From Streptomyces sp. NRRL S-87 (lineage in GTDB: Bacteria > Actinomycetota > Actinomycetes > Streptomycetales > Streptomycetaceae): 61,225 nt of DNA. The position numbers and the translations under genes are program-made. Under the pieces are notes generated by a model. It saw nothing but the letters and a program-made list of their open reading frames with translations, ran no database searches and had not been told where the DNA came from. The stretch lies in contig NZ_JOGB01000049.1 in the NCBI RefSeq assembly GCF_000719335.1, positions 1 to 61,225 of the forward strand, written 5' to 3'. Of this stretch, positions 1 to 7,290 are shown piece after piece (the first letter of the stretch is position 1; each line of letters begins with the position of its first letter).

Positions 1-1
1 C

Positions 2-338
2 GGAGCCAAGCTCCTGTACGCGTACTGCAACGCGACCGTGCCGCGGATCTCGCTGATCCTGCGCAAGGCCTACGGCGGCGCGTACATCGTCATGGACTCG
101 CAGTCCATCGGCGCGGACCTCACCTACGCGTGGCCGACCAACGAGATCGCGGTCATGGGTGCCGAGGGCGCCGCCAACGTCATCTTCCGCCGGCAGATAG
201 CCGAGTCGGACGACCCTGAGGCCACCCGGGCGCAGATGGTCAAGGAGTACAAGGCCGAGCTGATGCACCCGTACTACGCGGCCGAGCGCGGCCTCGTCGA
301 CGACGTCATCGACCCCGCCGAGACCCGCGAGGTGCCTG
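2..338 (+). pseudogene. Acyl-CoA carboxylase beta (carboxyltransferase) subunit, C-terminal part, truncated at both ends
   Basis: The frame opening at base 2 reads as the last ~110 residues of an acetyl/propionyl-CoA carboxylase carboxyltransferase subunit. Family-typical stretches visible are KAYGGAYIVM, GADLTYAWPTNEIAVMGAEG and the closing GLVDDVIDPAETREV. Such subunits carboxylate acetyl- or propionyl-CoA and supply malonyl-CoA extender units to PKSs. The N-terminal part lies outside the window. The natural C-terminus, usually about 25 more residues starting LIRS, is missing: after TREV the frame runs into out-of-frame sequence of the following TetR gene. Either a deletion or an assembly join fused the two genes at about 331-341. 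Family identification is strong; whether the gene is functional is doubtful. Confidence 0.85.
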
Positions 339-917
339 ATCAGGTCCGCGGCCGAGGTCGTCGACCGGGACGGCTTCGCGGTCGCGTCGCTGACCGAGAT
401 CAGCACGCGGGCCGGGGTGAGCAACGGTGCGCTGCACTTCCACTTCGGCAGCAAGGTGGCCCTGGCGGAGGCCGTCGAGGCGGCCGCGGTGCAGCGGCTG
501 GAAGCGCTGATCGGCGAGGCGCCGCCGGGGGCCGGGAGCCGGCTGCAGCGCCTCGTCGACGTCACGCACGCCCTGGCGCGCGGGCTGACGTCGGACGTGG
601 TGCTGCGGGCCGGGTTCGTGCTGTGCAGCGACGCGGCCTGGGTGCCCGCGGCCGACCCGCGCACCTCCTGGCAGCGGTGGGTCGAGGCCCTCGTCCGGGA
701 GGCCGGTGAGGTGGGCGAGCTGCGCTCCGTCGCCGAGTCGGAAGGGATCGTGACGACGGTGGTGGGGGCGACCGTGGGCTTCGAGGTGCTCGGGGCCCGG
801 GACGCGGCCTGGCTGGCCCCCCGCACGATCACGCAGTTCTGGGAGCTGCTGCTGCCGACGCTGGCGTCGCCGGAGCTGCTCGCGGTGCTGAACGCGAAGG
901 GAGCGGAGGGAGCGTGA
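336..917 (+). pseudogene. TetR-family regulator, ScbR/gamma-butyrolactone-receptor-like, 5' end missing
   Basis: From about 336 a new frame reads LIRSAAEVVDRDGF, then SLTEISTRAGVSNGALHFHF and SKVALAEAVEAAA. This is the helix-turn-helix of ScbR/ArpA-type autoregulator receptors and pseudo-receptors, followed by a ligand-binding domain ending at 917. About 15-20 N-terminal residues and the start codon are absent because the sequence upstream belongs to the truncated carboxylase. The next in-frame start (GTG 417) would remove part of the HTH. Family members repress SARP genes and sense butyrolactones or late intermediates, and three SARP genes lie directly downstream. The gene is probably non-functional as written, unless the junction is an assembly error. 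Confidence 0.85.
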
Positions 918-978
918 GGAGGTCCCTGGCGTCATGAGACGGTCCCTTCGGGGCCCGTGGGGACCCTGTGGGACCCTC

Positions 979-1000
979 TAAGAGACCGTACGGTCTCTTA
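979..1000. promoter_or_regulatory. Perfect 22-bp palindrome, probable TetR/GBL-receptor operator
   Basis: The left half-site TAAGAGACCGT is followed directly by its exact reverse complement, with no loop. An uninterrupted palindrome cannot fold as a good terminator and no T-tract follows, so a dimeric repressor site is the better reading. The ACCG/CGGT core matches the kind of site bound by ScbR-type receptors. It lies 62 bp after the TetR stop and 447 bp before the first SARP start. Confidence 0.65.
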
Positions 1001-1078
1001 ATTGCACCCCTCGACGATCCCCCCTTGGGGGCCTGTTAGCTGCCAAGAGGCCGTTTCCCAGGGGGAGTTGGGCCGATT

Positions 1079-1117
1079 GCCCCGAGATCTGCGCGCTGCG
1101 CGGGCCTCGGGGCTTTT
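1079..1117 (+). terminator. Rho-independent terminator
   Basis: An 8-bp GC-rich stem (GCCCCGAG at 1079-1086 paired with 1106-1113) encloses a GC-rich loop that can itself pair, followed by TTTT at 1114-1117. It would end transcription coming from the TetR gene. It sits between the palindrome at 979 and the SARP gene. Confidence 0.6.
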
Positions 1118-1446
1118 GCGTGAAGCCGCAACGGCTGTTCCGGCCACGTCGTGCTGGCTTACTTTCGTTGGGTGACGGGCGTTTCGTGGCGGTAAAGGAA
1201 CGGTATGTGCCGCCGAAATGCCCGGTTTCAGTGGGTATAGATCCGGTCGTATGCGATCAGAGAATGGCTGGATATGGAGGCCGTGATCCTGGCGTGAAGT
1301 CGGCGGGATTGACAAACCAACTGCGCTGTTTTTTTATCAAGTGGTCGGGTCGTGCCATCGCGACCGGACCCCGACAGAGCGGGCACCGCAGGACGGGAAA
1401 CGCGGCGGGCCGGGCATCGGCCGCCAGGCGACCTTTGGGGGAGTAC
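1118..1446 (+). promoter_or_regulatory. Leader/promoter region of the first SARP gene
   Basis: This 329-bp stretch is clearly more A+T-rich than its surroundings, for example the T7 run near 1328-1334, and has no convincing gene. It presumably holds the SARP promoter. The ribosome binding site GGGGGAG at 1436-1442 lies just before the GTG start. No 11-bp SARP repeats were found in it. Confidence 0.45.
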
Positions 1447-2277
1447 GTGGACATCAACCTGCTCGGAGCGCTGTCGGTCACCGAGAACGGCGTTTCCGTC
1501 ACGCCGACCGCTCCGAAGCCGCGTCAGGTCCTGGCCCTGCTCGCGCTCCACGCGGACCAGATGGTCCCGGTCTCCACGCTGATCGAGGAGCTGTGGGGCA
1601 AGAACCCGCCGCGCAGCGCCCGTACGACGCTGCAGACCTACGTGCTCCAGCTGCGCGAGCTGATCGGCGAGGCGCTCAGACACGGCGAGAACGAGCGCTG
1701 CACGGCCAAGGACGTCCTGGCCACCCTCCCGGGCGGCTACCGGCTGGAGTCCCGCGGCGGGACCGTGGACTACCGGGAGTTCGAGCGCCGGGCGGGCGCC
1801 GGCTACCGGGCGATGGACGCCGACGACCACCAGGGCGCCTCGCGCCGGCTGGCGGACGCCCTCTCGCTGTGGACCGGCCCCGCCCTCACCGACGTCCAGG
1901 TCGGCAGCCAGATCCAGATGGAGGTCCAGCGCCTGGAGGAGGCCCGGCTGTGCGCGCTCGACCAGCGCATCGAGGCCGACCTCCGGCTGGGCCGGCACCG
2001 CGAGCTGCTGTCCGAGCTCACCGTCCTGGTCAACCAGTACCGGATGCACGAGAGCCTGCACGGCCAGTTCATGCTGGCCCTGCACCGCTCCGGGCGGCGC
2101 GGTGAGGCGCTCAACGTCTACCAGCGGCTGCGCACGACGCTCGTGTCGGAGCTGGGCCTGGAGCCCTCCGCCGCCCTGAGCCGGCTGCAGCGGTTCATCC
2201 TCACGGCGAACCCGGAGACCGTGTCGTCGCCCGCCGCGGCGGCCGGGGCTGCCGGGGGGCGGCTCGTGGCCCGGTGA
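1447..2277 (+). CDS. SARP-family transcriptional activator (first of three)
   Basis: This 276-aa protein begins VDINLLGALSVTENG and has the two standard small-SARP domains. An OmpR-type winged-helix DNA-binding domain occupies about residues 1-95 (KPRQVLALLALHADQMV, LIEELWG). A bacterial transcriptional activation (BTAD) domain occupies about 100-250 (YREFERR, LSLWTGPALTDV, ARLCALDQRIEADL). SARPs bind 11-bp-spaced direct repeats and recruit RNA polymerase to pathway promoters. GTG 1447 was chosen because GGGGGAG lies directly upstream and the conserved fold starts there; the frame is open further upstream but has no SARP homology. It is a close paralogue of the gene at 4118. It is probably controlled by the TetR regulator and palindrome upstream. 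Confidence 0.93.
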   Translation: MDINLLGALSVTENGVSVTPTAPKPRQVLALLALHADQMVPVSTLIEELWGKNPPRSARTTLQTYVLQLRELIGEALRHGENERCTAKDVLATLPGGYRLESRGGTVDYREFERRAGAGYRAMDADDHQGASRRLADALSLWTGPALTDVQVGSQIQMEVQRLEEARLCALDQRIEADLRLGRHRELLSELTVLVNQYRMHESLHGQFMLALHRSGRRGEALNVYQRLRTTLVSELGLEPSAALSRLQRFILTANPETVSSPAAAAGAAGGRLVAR

Positions 2278-2351
2278 ACCGACGGTGCGGCGGCGGGCGC
2301 GGAACGGTGCGGTGGCCGTCCTGCCCACCGGCGCCCGGCGCCCTGCAACCT

Positions 2352-2402
2352 CCGGAGCCCTTCCTCCGACCCGCCTACCGCGGGTCGGAGGAAGGGCTCC
2401 GG
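2352..2402. terminator. Bidirectional terminator between convergent SARP genes
   Basis: A perfect 23-bp inverted repeat (2352-2374 with 2380-2402) surrounds a 5-nt loop. It sits between the stop of the plus-strand SARP (2277) and the stop of the minus-strand SARP (2451), so it can serve both. Confidence 0.85.
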
Positions 2403-2450
2403 TGTTTCCGGGCGGTCTCGTGCCGCCGGGCGCCCGCAGGGCGGGCGGCG

Positions 2451-3410
2451 TCAGGACCCGGGCGCGTGGGCCGCGGTGAGGGCCTCCAGGCGGCACACCA
2501 GGTCCCGCTGTTCGCGGGTGAGGCGCTCGACGTGGCGGCGCAGGCTGGCGAGTTCCGTGTGCAGCCGGCTCACGCTCGGCCCGTCGCCCCCCGCGGCCTC
2601 CGGCGCCGGCCCCGCGGCCGGGGAGCCGACGGGCCGGGCCGCGGCCGGGTCCTGGTGGTGCAGGACCGCCTCCATGCGGCCGCGCAGGGCCGGGCCCGGC
2701 TCGACTCCCAGGTCGTGGACGAGCCGACGGCGCGCGCGCTCGTACACCCGCAGCGCCTCCGCCTGGCGCCCGCACCGGTACAGCGCGGTCATCAGCAGCT
2801 CGTAGAAGCGCTCGCGCAACGGATGGGAGGCGATGAGCTCCTCCAGCTCGCCCGTGATCTCGCCGGCCCGACCGGCCCGCAGGGACGCGTCGTACAGCGA
2901 CTCCAGGGCGACGATCCGGCTCTCCTCCAGCAACGAGGCCTCGACGGAGCAGATGGCGCCGCGGCCGCTGCCCTCCAGCGCGGGGCCGCGCCACAGCGCC
3001 AGGGCCCGGCGCAGTACGTCGGCCGAGCGGCCGGGGTCGGTGCGGGCGAGGTCGCGCCCCTCGGCGGCGAGCCGCTGGAAGTGCCGGGCGTCGGTGTCGG
3101 CGTCCCCCAGCCGCAGGACGTAGCCGAGCGGCCGGGTCACCAGCCACTCGCGGGGCGGCTCCCCGGCGGCGGGGGGCGGGACGGACAGCAGTCGGCGGAG
3201 CCGGGCCACATGGGCCTGGAGGGCGTTGGCGGCGTTGGCCGGCGGGTGCTCGGCCCACAGCTCGTCGACGAGCCGGTCGGCGGAGACGACCTGGCCCGCC
3301 TTTACGACGAGGGCTCCGAGCAGTGCGCGCTGTTTGGCTCCCGCCGGCACGACCAGAACGCCGGTGCGTTCGTCGAAGGCCTGGACGGGCCCCAGGATCC
3401 GAAACTTCAT
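2451..3410 (-). CDS. SARP-family regulator with C-terminal coiled coil (AfsR-type BTAD)
   Basis: This 319-aa protein starts MKFRILGPVQAFDERTG. It has the winged-helix domain (KQRALLGALVVKAGQVV, LVDELWAEHPPA) and a BTAD domain (HFQRLAAEGRDL, LALWRGPALEG, RQAEALRVYERARRRL, LGVEPGPALRGRME). It is more AfsR-like than the two neighbouring SARPs. An extra C-terminal segment of about 60 residues holds a Pro/Ala linker and a helix with coiled-coil character (LHTELASLRRHVERLTREQ), which may mediate multimerisation or partner binding. It is transcribed divergently from the third SARP across a 0.7-kb intergenic region. Family assignment is firm; the target promoters are unknown. Confidence 0.92.
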   Translation of the reverse strand: MKFRILGPVQAFDERTGVLVVPAGAKQRALLGALVVKAGQVVSADRLVDELWAEHPPANAANALQAHVARLRRLLSVPPPAAGEPPREWLVTRPLGYVLRLGDADTDARHFQRLAAEGRDLARTDPGRSADVLRRALALWRGPALEGSGRGAICSVEASLLEESRIVALESLYDASLRAGRAGEITGELEELIASHPLRERFYELLMTALYRCGRQAEALRVYERARRRLVHDLGVEPGPALRGRMEAVLHHQDPAAARPVGSPAAGPAPEAAGGDGPSVSRLHTELASLRRHVERLTREQRDLVCRLEALTAAHAPGS

Positions 3411-3584
3411 CTCATCCTCACACGGGAAGGCTTGAGAGGTCTGCTGCCGGAGAACTGCCGTCGATATTCCCTTCGGAATAGCCGCGGGCCCTTCCTCTCC
3501 TATCGGAGGGTAGGTGCTTTCGCGGGGCGATGCCCGATGCCCGTCGCCCCCGTCGGGAATCGTGGAGGGTTTCTCGAGCCCCTT

Positions 3585-3812
3585 TCAGGCCGCGGGCGGG
3601 GCAGGGAGGCGAGGCCGGAAATGTTCGGCCGTCAGATCGGGGAAGCCCACCTGGACCCCCCGGCCGTGCCAGGTGCCCAACATGCCCAGCAGGACCTGCG
3701 GCGCGGGCAGCCCCGGCAGAGCCGGCAGTCCCGCGGTAACGCCCGGGCCGGCCGGGCCGAACAGGCCTCGGGTCAGCGGGTCGGCGCAGCGCGCCGTCGT
3801 ATCGGTCGCCAT
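3585..3812 (-). CDS. Possible small protein, unknown function
   Basis: A 75-residue frame starts at ATG 3812 (MATDTTARCADPLTRGLFGP) and ends LTAEHFRPRLPAPPAA. The GTWHGRGVQVGFPDLTAEHF segment looks protein-like, with a Gly/Trp-rich pattern loosely recalling beta-barrel ligand-binding folds, and it is the only plausible gene in the 0.7-kb gap. There is no clear ribosome binding site. An upstream ATG at 3836 is also possible. I do not recognise it, and it may be spurious. Confidence 0.3.
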   Translation of the reverse strand: MATDTTARCADPLTRGLFGPAGPGVTAGLPALPGLPAPQVLLGMLGTWHGRGVQVGFPDLTAEHFRPRLPAPPAA

Positions 3813-3885
3813 GGCCGGAAAGCTAACAGCGCGCACGGTGCGCGGAAAGGTGCCGGAAAACCCGACAGCTGCGCGTGGAGTGCTC

Positions 3886-3912
3886 GTCAGCGGTTTGTCA
3901 GTGCCTTGTCAG
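3886..3912 (+). promoter_or_regulatory. Putative SARP box: three GTCAG repeats at exact 11-bp spacing
   Basis: GTCAG occurs at 3886, 3897 and 3908, the last two as TTGTCAG. Spacing of one helical turn between short direct repeats is the hallmark of SARP binding sites. The array points toward the SARP gene at 4118 (206 bp downstream), suggesting auto- or cross-activation. The same motif and spacing recur at 15277-15305. Confidence 0.6.
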
Positions 3913-4117
3913 CGATGCGTCGTCGACGCGTCTCGGCATTTCTTGGAGAGGGGCTAGAGCCGTGCTTGACCATCGGAGGGGGGCGGGTTGTCGAAGGATA
4001 TGGTGCCCCTGGCCTTAGGTCCACGCCCATGACAGAAAAGGCCGGAATGCGGCAGTGTCGAAAGGTTTACTACCGGCCGGAAAGTGATGGCGGCCTGACA
4101 AGGCTGGGAGGGGAATC

Positions 4118-4939
4118 ATGAAGATTAAAGTTCTGGGCCCATTGGATGCCGAAGTCAACGGGGTGTCCATCGTCCCGACGGCCGGCAAGCCTCGCCAGAT
4201 CCTGGCGCTGCTCGCCCTCTACCCGGGCAGGGTCGTGCCCGTGCCCACCCTGATGGAGGAGATCTGGGGCGCCGACCTGCCCCAGAGCGCGCTCACCACG
4301 CTCCAGACGTACATCCTCCAACTGCGCCGCCGCCTGGGCACCGCGATGGGTCCGGACGTCCCGGGCTCCGCCAAGGACGTCCTGGCCACCCGCTACGGCG
4401 GCTACCTGCTCCAGGTGCCGGCCGAATCCGTCGACGTGCACGCGTACGAGCGGCTGGTGGCCGAGGGCCAGCAGGCCTTCGAGAACGGTGAGGACGGGCG
4501 GTCCTCCAAGTGCCTGCGCGAGGCCCTCGACCTGTGGGAGGGGCCCGCGCTGGTCGACGTGCGCGTGGGCCCGATCCTCGACATCGAGGTCATGCGCCTG
4601 GAGGAGAGCCGGCTGGTGACGCGCGAGCGCAGGATCGACGCGGACCTGCGCCTGGGCCGCCACGTCGAACTGATCGCCGAGCTCACCGACCTGATCGCCC
4701 GTCACCCCCAGCACGAGGGGCTGCACTCGCAGGCGATGGTCGCGCTCTACCGGTCCGGCCGGCAGGCGTCCGCGCTCGACGTCTACCGCCGGCTGCGCCA
4801 GCGGCTGATCGACGAGCTCGGCGTCGAGCCGTCGCCGCAGCTCCAGCGGCTGCACCAGGCGATGCTCGCGGTCGACCCGCGCCTGGACGTGGTCGCCGGA
4901 CCGCGCCACAGCTCCACCTTCGACCTGTACGCGGCGTGA
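4118..4939 (+). CDS. SARP-family transcriptional activator (third)
   Basis: This 273-aa small SARP begins MKIKVLGPLDAEVNGVSIV. It has an OmpR-type winged helix (KPRQILALLALYPGRVV, LMEEIWGADLPQSALTTLQTY) and a BTAD domain (YERLVAEGQQAFENG, LDLWEGPALVDVRVG, RQASALDVYRRLRQRL, ELGVEPSPQLQRLHQ). It is very similar in length and sequence to the SARP at 1447, implying duplication within the cluster. The start is fixed by GGGAGGGG seven bases upstream. It lies just before the first minimal-PKS operon, so it is a likely direct activator of it. The upstream 11-bp repeats at 3886-3912 suggest SARP control of this gene. Confidence 0.93.
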   Translation: MKIKVLGPLDAEVNGVSIVPTAGKPRQILALLALYPGRVVPVPTLMEEIWGADLPQSALTTLQTYILQLRRRLGTAMGPDVPGSAKDVLATRYGGYLLQVPAESVDVHAYERLVAEGQQAFENGEDGRSSKCLREALDLWEGPALVDVRVGPILDIEVMRLEESRLVTRERRIDADLRLGRHVELIAELTDLIARHPQHEGLHSQAMVALYRSGRQASALDVYRRLRQRLIDELGVEPSPQLQRLHQAMLAVDPRLDVVAGPRHSSTFDLYAA

Positions 4940-5200
4940 GCGGACGTCCGGGCGGGGGACGGGCGGTGCCCGCGCCCGCGGGGTGAGCCGCGGGCGGCGG
5001 GAGGGATGCCGGTCCCGGGTGCAGCAGGGCGCCGGCCGCGGGTGCGTGCGGGATGTGGACCGTCATTCCGCGCCGCCCCGGCCGGGGCGCCGTACCCGGC
5101 GGGAGTCGAGTCCCGCTCCAGCCGTGATGGCGAGACTCGGCCCGCAGCCGGCGCGCTGCCCGGCGGTACGCCGGAACAGCTTCCCGGAGGAGGGCGACGC

Positions 5201-6019
5201 ATGGCTTCCCTGACCACGGCCGACGAGGCGGTGGAGCAGAGGGTCCGGCTCCACTGCCTCGCCCACGCGGGGGCGGGCGTGGCCAGCTACCGCCGCTGGC
5301 CCGTCGCGGCCGGCCCCGCGGTGGACGTGGCGGCCCTGCTGCTGCCCGGCCGCGACAACCGCCGGCGCGAACCGCGCGTCACCGACCGCTCCGGTCTCCT
5401 GGCCGACCTGCTCGGCCCGCTGCTGGAGGCGGCGCACGCCGGCCCGTACGCGCTGTACGGCCACAGCCTGGGCGCGCTCGTCGCCTACACCCTGACCCGC
5501 GCCCTGGCCGACGAAGGGGCGCCGCCGCCCCTGTTCCTCGCGGTCGGAGCCTGCCTGCCGCCGCACGCCACGGCCGCCCTGATGAGCGCGGCGGAAGCCC
5601 CGGACGAGCAGCTGCTGCCGCTCCTCGGAGACCTCGGCTCGCTGCCGAAGGGGGAGGCCGCCCGTCCCGGCGGGCTGTGGCACCGCTCCGTCCTTCCCGT
5701 CCTGCGCGACGACCTGCGGCTGGCCAAGGCCCTGCGGCAGGCGGCGATGGACCCCGCCACCGGAGGACCCGTGAACGTACCCGTGCTCGTCTTCGCGGGC
5801 AGCGACGACCCGCTGGCCGTCCCCACCGCCCTGCAGGAGTGGCGGGAGTGGACCACCGGTCCCATCACGGTGCGCACCCTGGTCGGCGACCACTTCTTCG
5901 CGGGGGACGAGGCACTGCCGGCGCTGATCGGGGCCGCCTGCCGGGAGCACGTGGCCGCCGCACCCGGCACGCCCGGACCCGGGCCGGTCGCGGTCCGCAC
6001 CGCGGGCGGTGTCCGGTGA
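5201..6019 (+). CDS. Type II thioesterase (alpha/beta hydrolase)
   Basis: This 272-aa protein matches stand-alone PKS/NRPS editing thioesterases. The early LHCLAHAGAG segment is the oxyanion region, the nucleophile motif GHSLGA has Ser at residue 89, and the late GDHFF carries the catalytic His. Such enzymes hydrolyse wrong or stalled acyl groups from carrier proteins, or may release a short product. ATG 5201 follows GGAGGAGGG at 5187-5195. Its TGA overlaps the GTG of the next ketosynthase, so it is translationally coupled to the first minimal PKS and is presumably specific for that ACP. A thioesterase directly coupled to a KS/CLF pair hints that this second PKS makes a chain that has to be off-loaded or transferred. 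Confidence 0.88.
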   Translation: MASLTTADEAVEQRVRLHCLAHAGAGVASYRRWPVAAGPAVDVAALLLPGRDNRRREPRVTDRSGLLADLLGPLLEAAHAGPYALYGHSLGALVAYTLTRALADEGAPPPLFLAVGACLPPHATAALMSAAEAPDEQLLPLLGDLGSLPKGEAARPGGLWHRSVLPVLRDDLRLAKALRQAAMDPATGGPVNVPVLVFAGSDDPLAVPTALQEWREWTTGPITVRTLVGDHFFAGDEALPALIGAACREHVAAAPGTPGPGPVAVRTAGGVR

Positions 6020-7290
6020 AGCGCGTCGTCATCACCGGTGTGGGCGTGGTGGCCCCCGGCGCCATCGGCAGCGGGGACTTCTGGTCGCTGCTCACGTCCG
6101 GGCGTACGGCCACGCGCGGCGTCACCCTCTTCGACGCGTCCGGGCACCGCTCGCAGGTGGCGGCCGAGGTGGACTTCGACGCCACCGCGCACGGCTTCAC
6201 CCTCGCCGACACCGAGCGCCTGGACCGGGCCGCGCAGTTCGCGCTGGTCAGCGCCCGCGAGGCGGTGGGTGACAGCGGCCTGGCCGAGGTGCTGGCGACC
6301 GGGAACCCACTGCGCACCGGGGTCAGCCTGGGCAGCGCGGCCGGCTGCACCACGGGGCTGGCCACCCAGTACGCGCTGCTCAGCGACTTCGGTGCGACCT
6401 GGACGGTGGACCACTCCAAGGCCGCCGAGCAGCTCTACGACTACCTCGTGCCCAGCTCGCTCGCGGCGGTGGTGGCGAGGGACAGCGGGGCGCAGGGTCC
6501 GGTGGGCGTGGTCTCCAGCGGATGCACCTCGGGTCTGGACGCCATCGGCCACGCCGCCGAGCTGATCCGCGAGGGCAGCGTGGACGTGATGGTCGCGGGT
6601 GGGGCGGAGGCGCCGATCTCCCCGATCGCCATGGCCTGCTTCGACCGGATCCAGCTCACCAGCCCGCGCAAGGAGGACCCGGCGACCGCCTGCCGGCCCT
6701 TCGACCGGACCCGGGACGGGTTCGTCCTCGGCGAGGGCTCGGCGGTGGTGGTCCTGGAGGAGCTCGAGCACGCCCGGCGGCGCGGGGCCCGCGTGTACGC
6801 GGAGCTGTCCGGCTTCGCCTCGTACAGCAGCGCCCACCACATGACGGGGCTGCGGCCGGGCGGCGAGGAGATGGCCGACGCCATCCGGGCGGCGCTCGAC
6901 GAGGCGCGGTTGAACCCGGTGGACGTGGACTACGTCAACGCGCACGGCGCGGGCACGCGGCACAACGACCGGCATGAGACGCACGCCTTCAAGCTGGGCC
7001 TCGGCGACCACGCCCGGCGGGTCCCGGTCAGCTCCATCAAGTCGATGATCGGACACGCGCTGGGAGCGGCGGGCGCCCTGGACGTGGTGGCCAGCGTGCT
7101 GACCATCCAGCACAGCACGGTGCCGCCGACGGCGAACCTGCGTGAGCCGGACCCGACCTGCGACCTGGACTACACGCCGCTGTTCGCGCGCGAGCAGCGC
7201 ACCAGCACGGTGCTGAGCGTGGCCAGCGGCTTCGGAGGCTTCCACGCGGCGACGGTGCTGACCCGGCCGCGGTTGCGGGAGGCGGCGTGA
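6016..7290 (+). CDS. Type II PKS ketosynthase alpha (first minimal PKS)
   Basis: This 424-aa ketosynthase has all catalytic residues: Cys170 in VSSGCTSGLDA, the His of NAHGAGTRHNDRHE, and the Lys/His of SIKSMIGHALGAAG. It performs decarboxylative Claisen condensations on ACP-bound malonyl units together with its CLF partner. It starts at GTG 6016, overlapping the thioesterase stop, and its own TGA overlaps the CLF start. It is the less usual of the two KS genes here: the tracts around LGSAAGCTTGLATQY and SSAHHMTG differ from the angucycline KS at 21937. It probably builds a separate chain, or a starter or side acyl unit, rather than duplicating the core. Confidence 0.95.
   Translation: MKRVVITGVGVVAPGAIGSGDFWSLLTSGRTATRGVTLFDASGHRSQVAAEVDFDATAHGFTLADTERLDRAAQFALVSAREAVGDSGLAEVLATGNPLRTGVSLGSAAGCTTGLATQYALLSDFGATWTVDHSKAAEQLYDYLVPSSLAAVVARDSGAQGPVGVVSSGCTSGLDAIGHAAELIREGSVDVMVAGGAEAPISPIAMACFDRIQLTSPRKEDPATACRPFDRTRDGFVLGEGSAVVVLEELEHARRRGARVYAELSGFASYSSAHHMTGLRPGGEEMADAIRAALDEARLNPVDVDYVNAHGAGTRHNDRHETHAFKLGLGDHARRVPVSSIKSMIGHALGAAGALDVVASVLTIQHSTVPPTANLREPDPTCDLDYTPLFAREQRTSTVLSVASGFGGFHAATVLTRPRLREAA

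Larger units (their letters stand above)
3411..4117. promoter_or_regulatory. Divergent intergenic region between SARP2 and SARP3
   Basis: This 707-bp region, A+T-rich in places, lies between two divergent regulators. It should hold both promoters, the 11-bp-spaced repeat array at 3886-3912, and a possible small minus-strand ORF at 3585-3812. A strong ribosome binding site (GGGAGGGG) precedes the ATG at 4118. Confidence 0.6.

Noticed and set aside
979..1000. Terminator of the TetR gene
   Set aside because: The palindrome has no loop and no T-tract. A proper terminator with TTTT lies downstream at 1079-1117.
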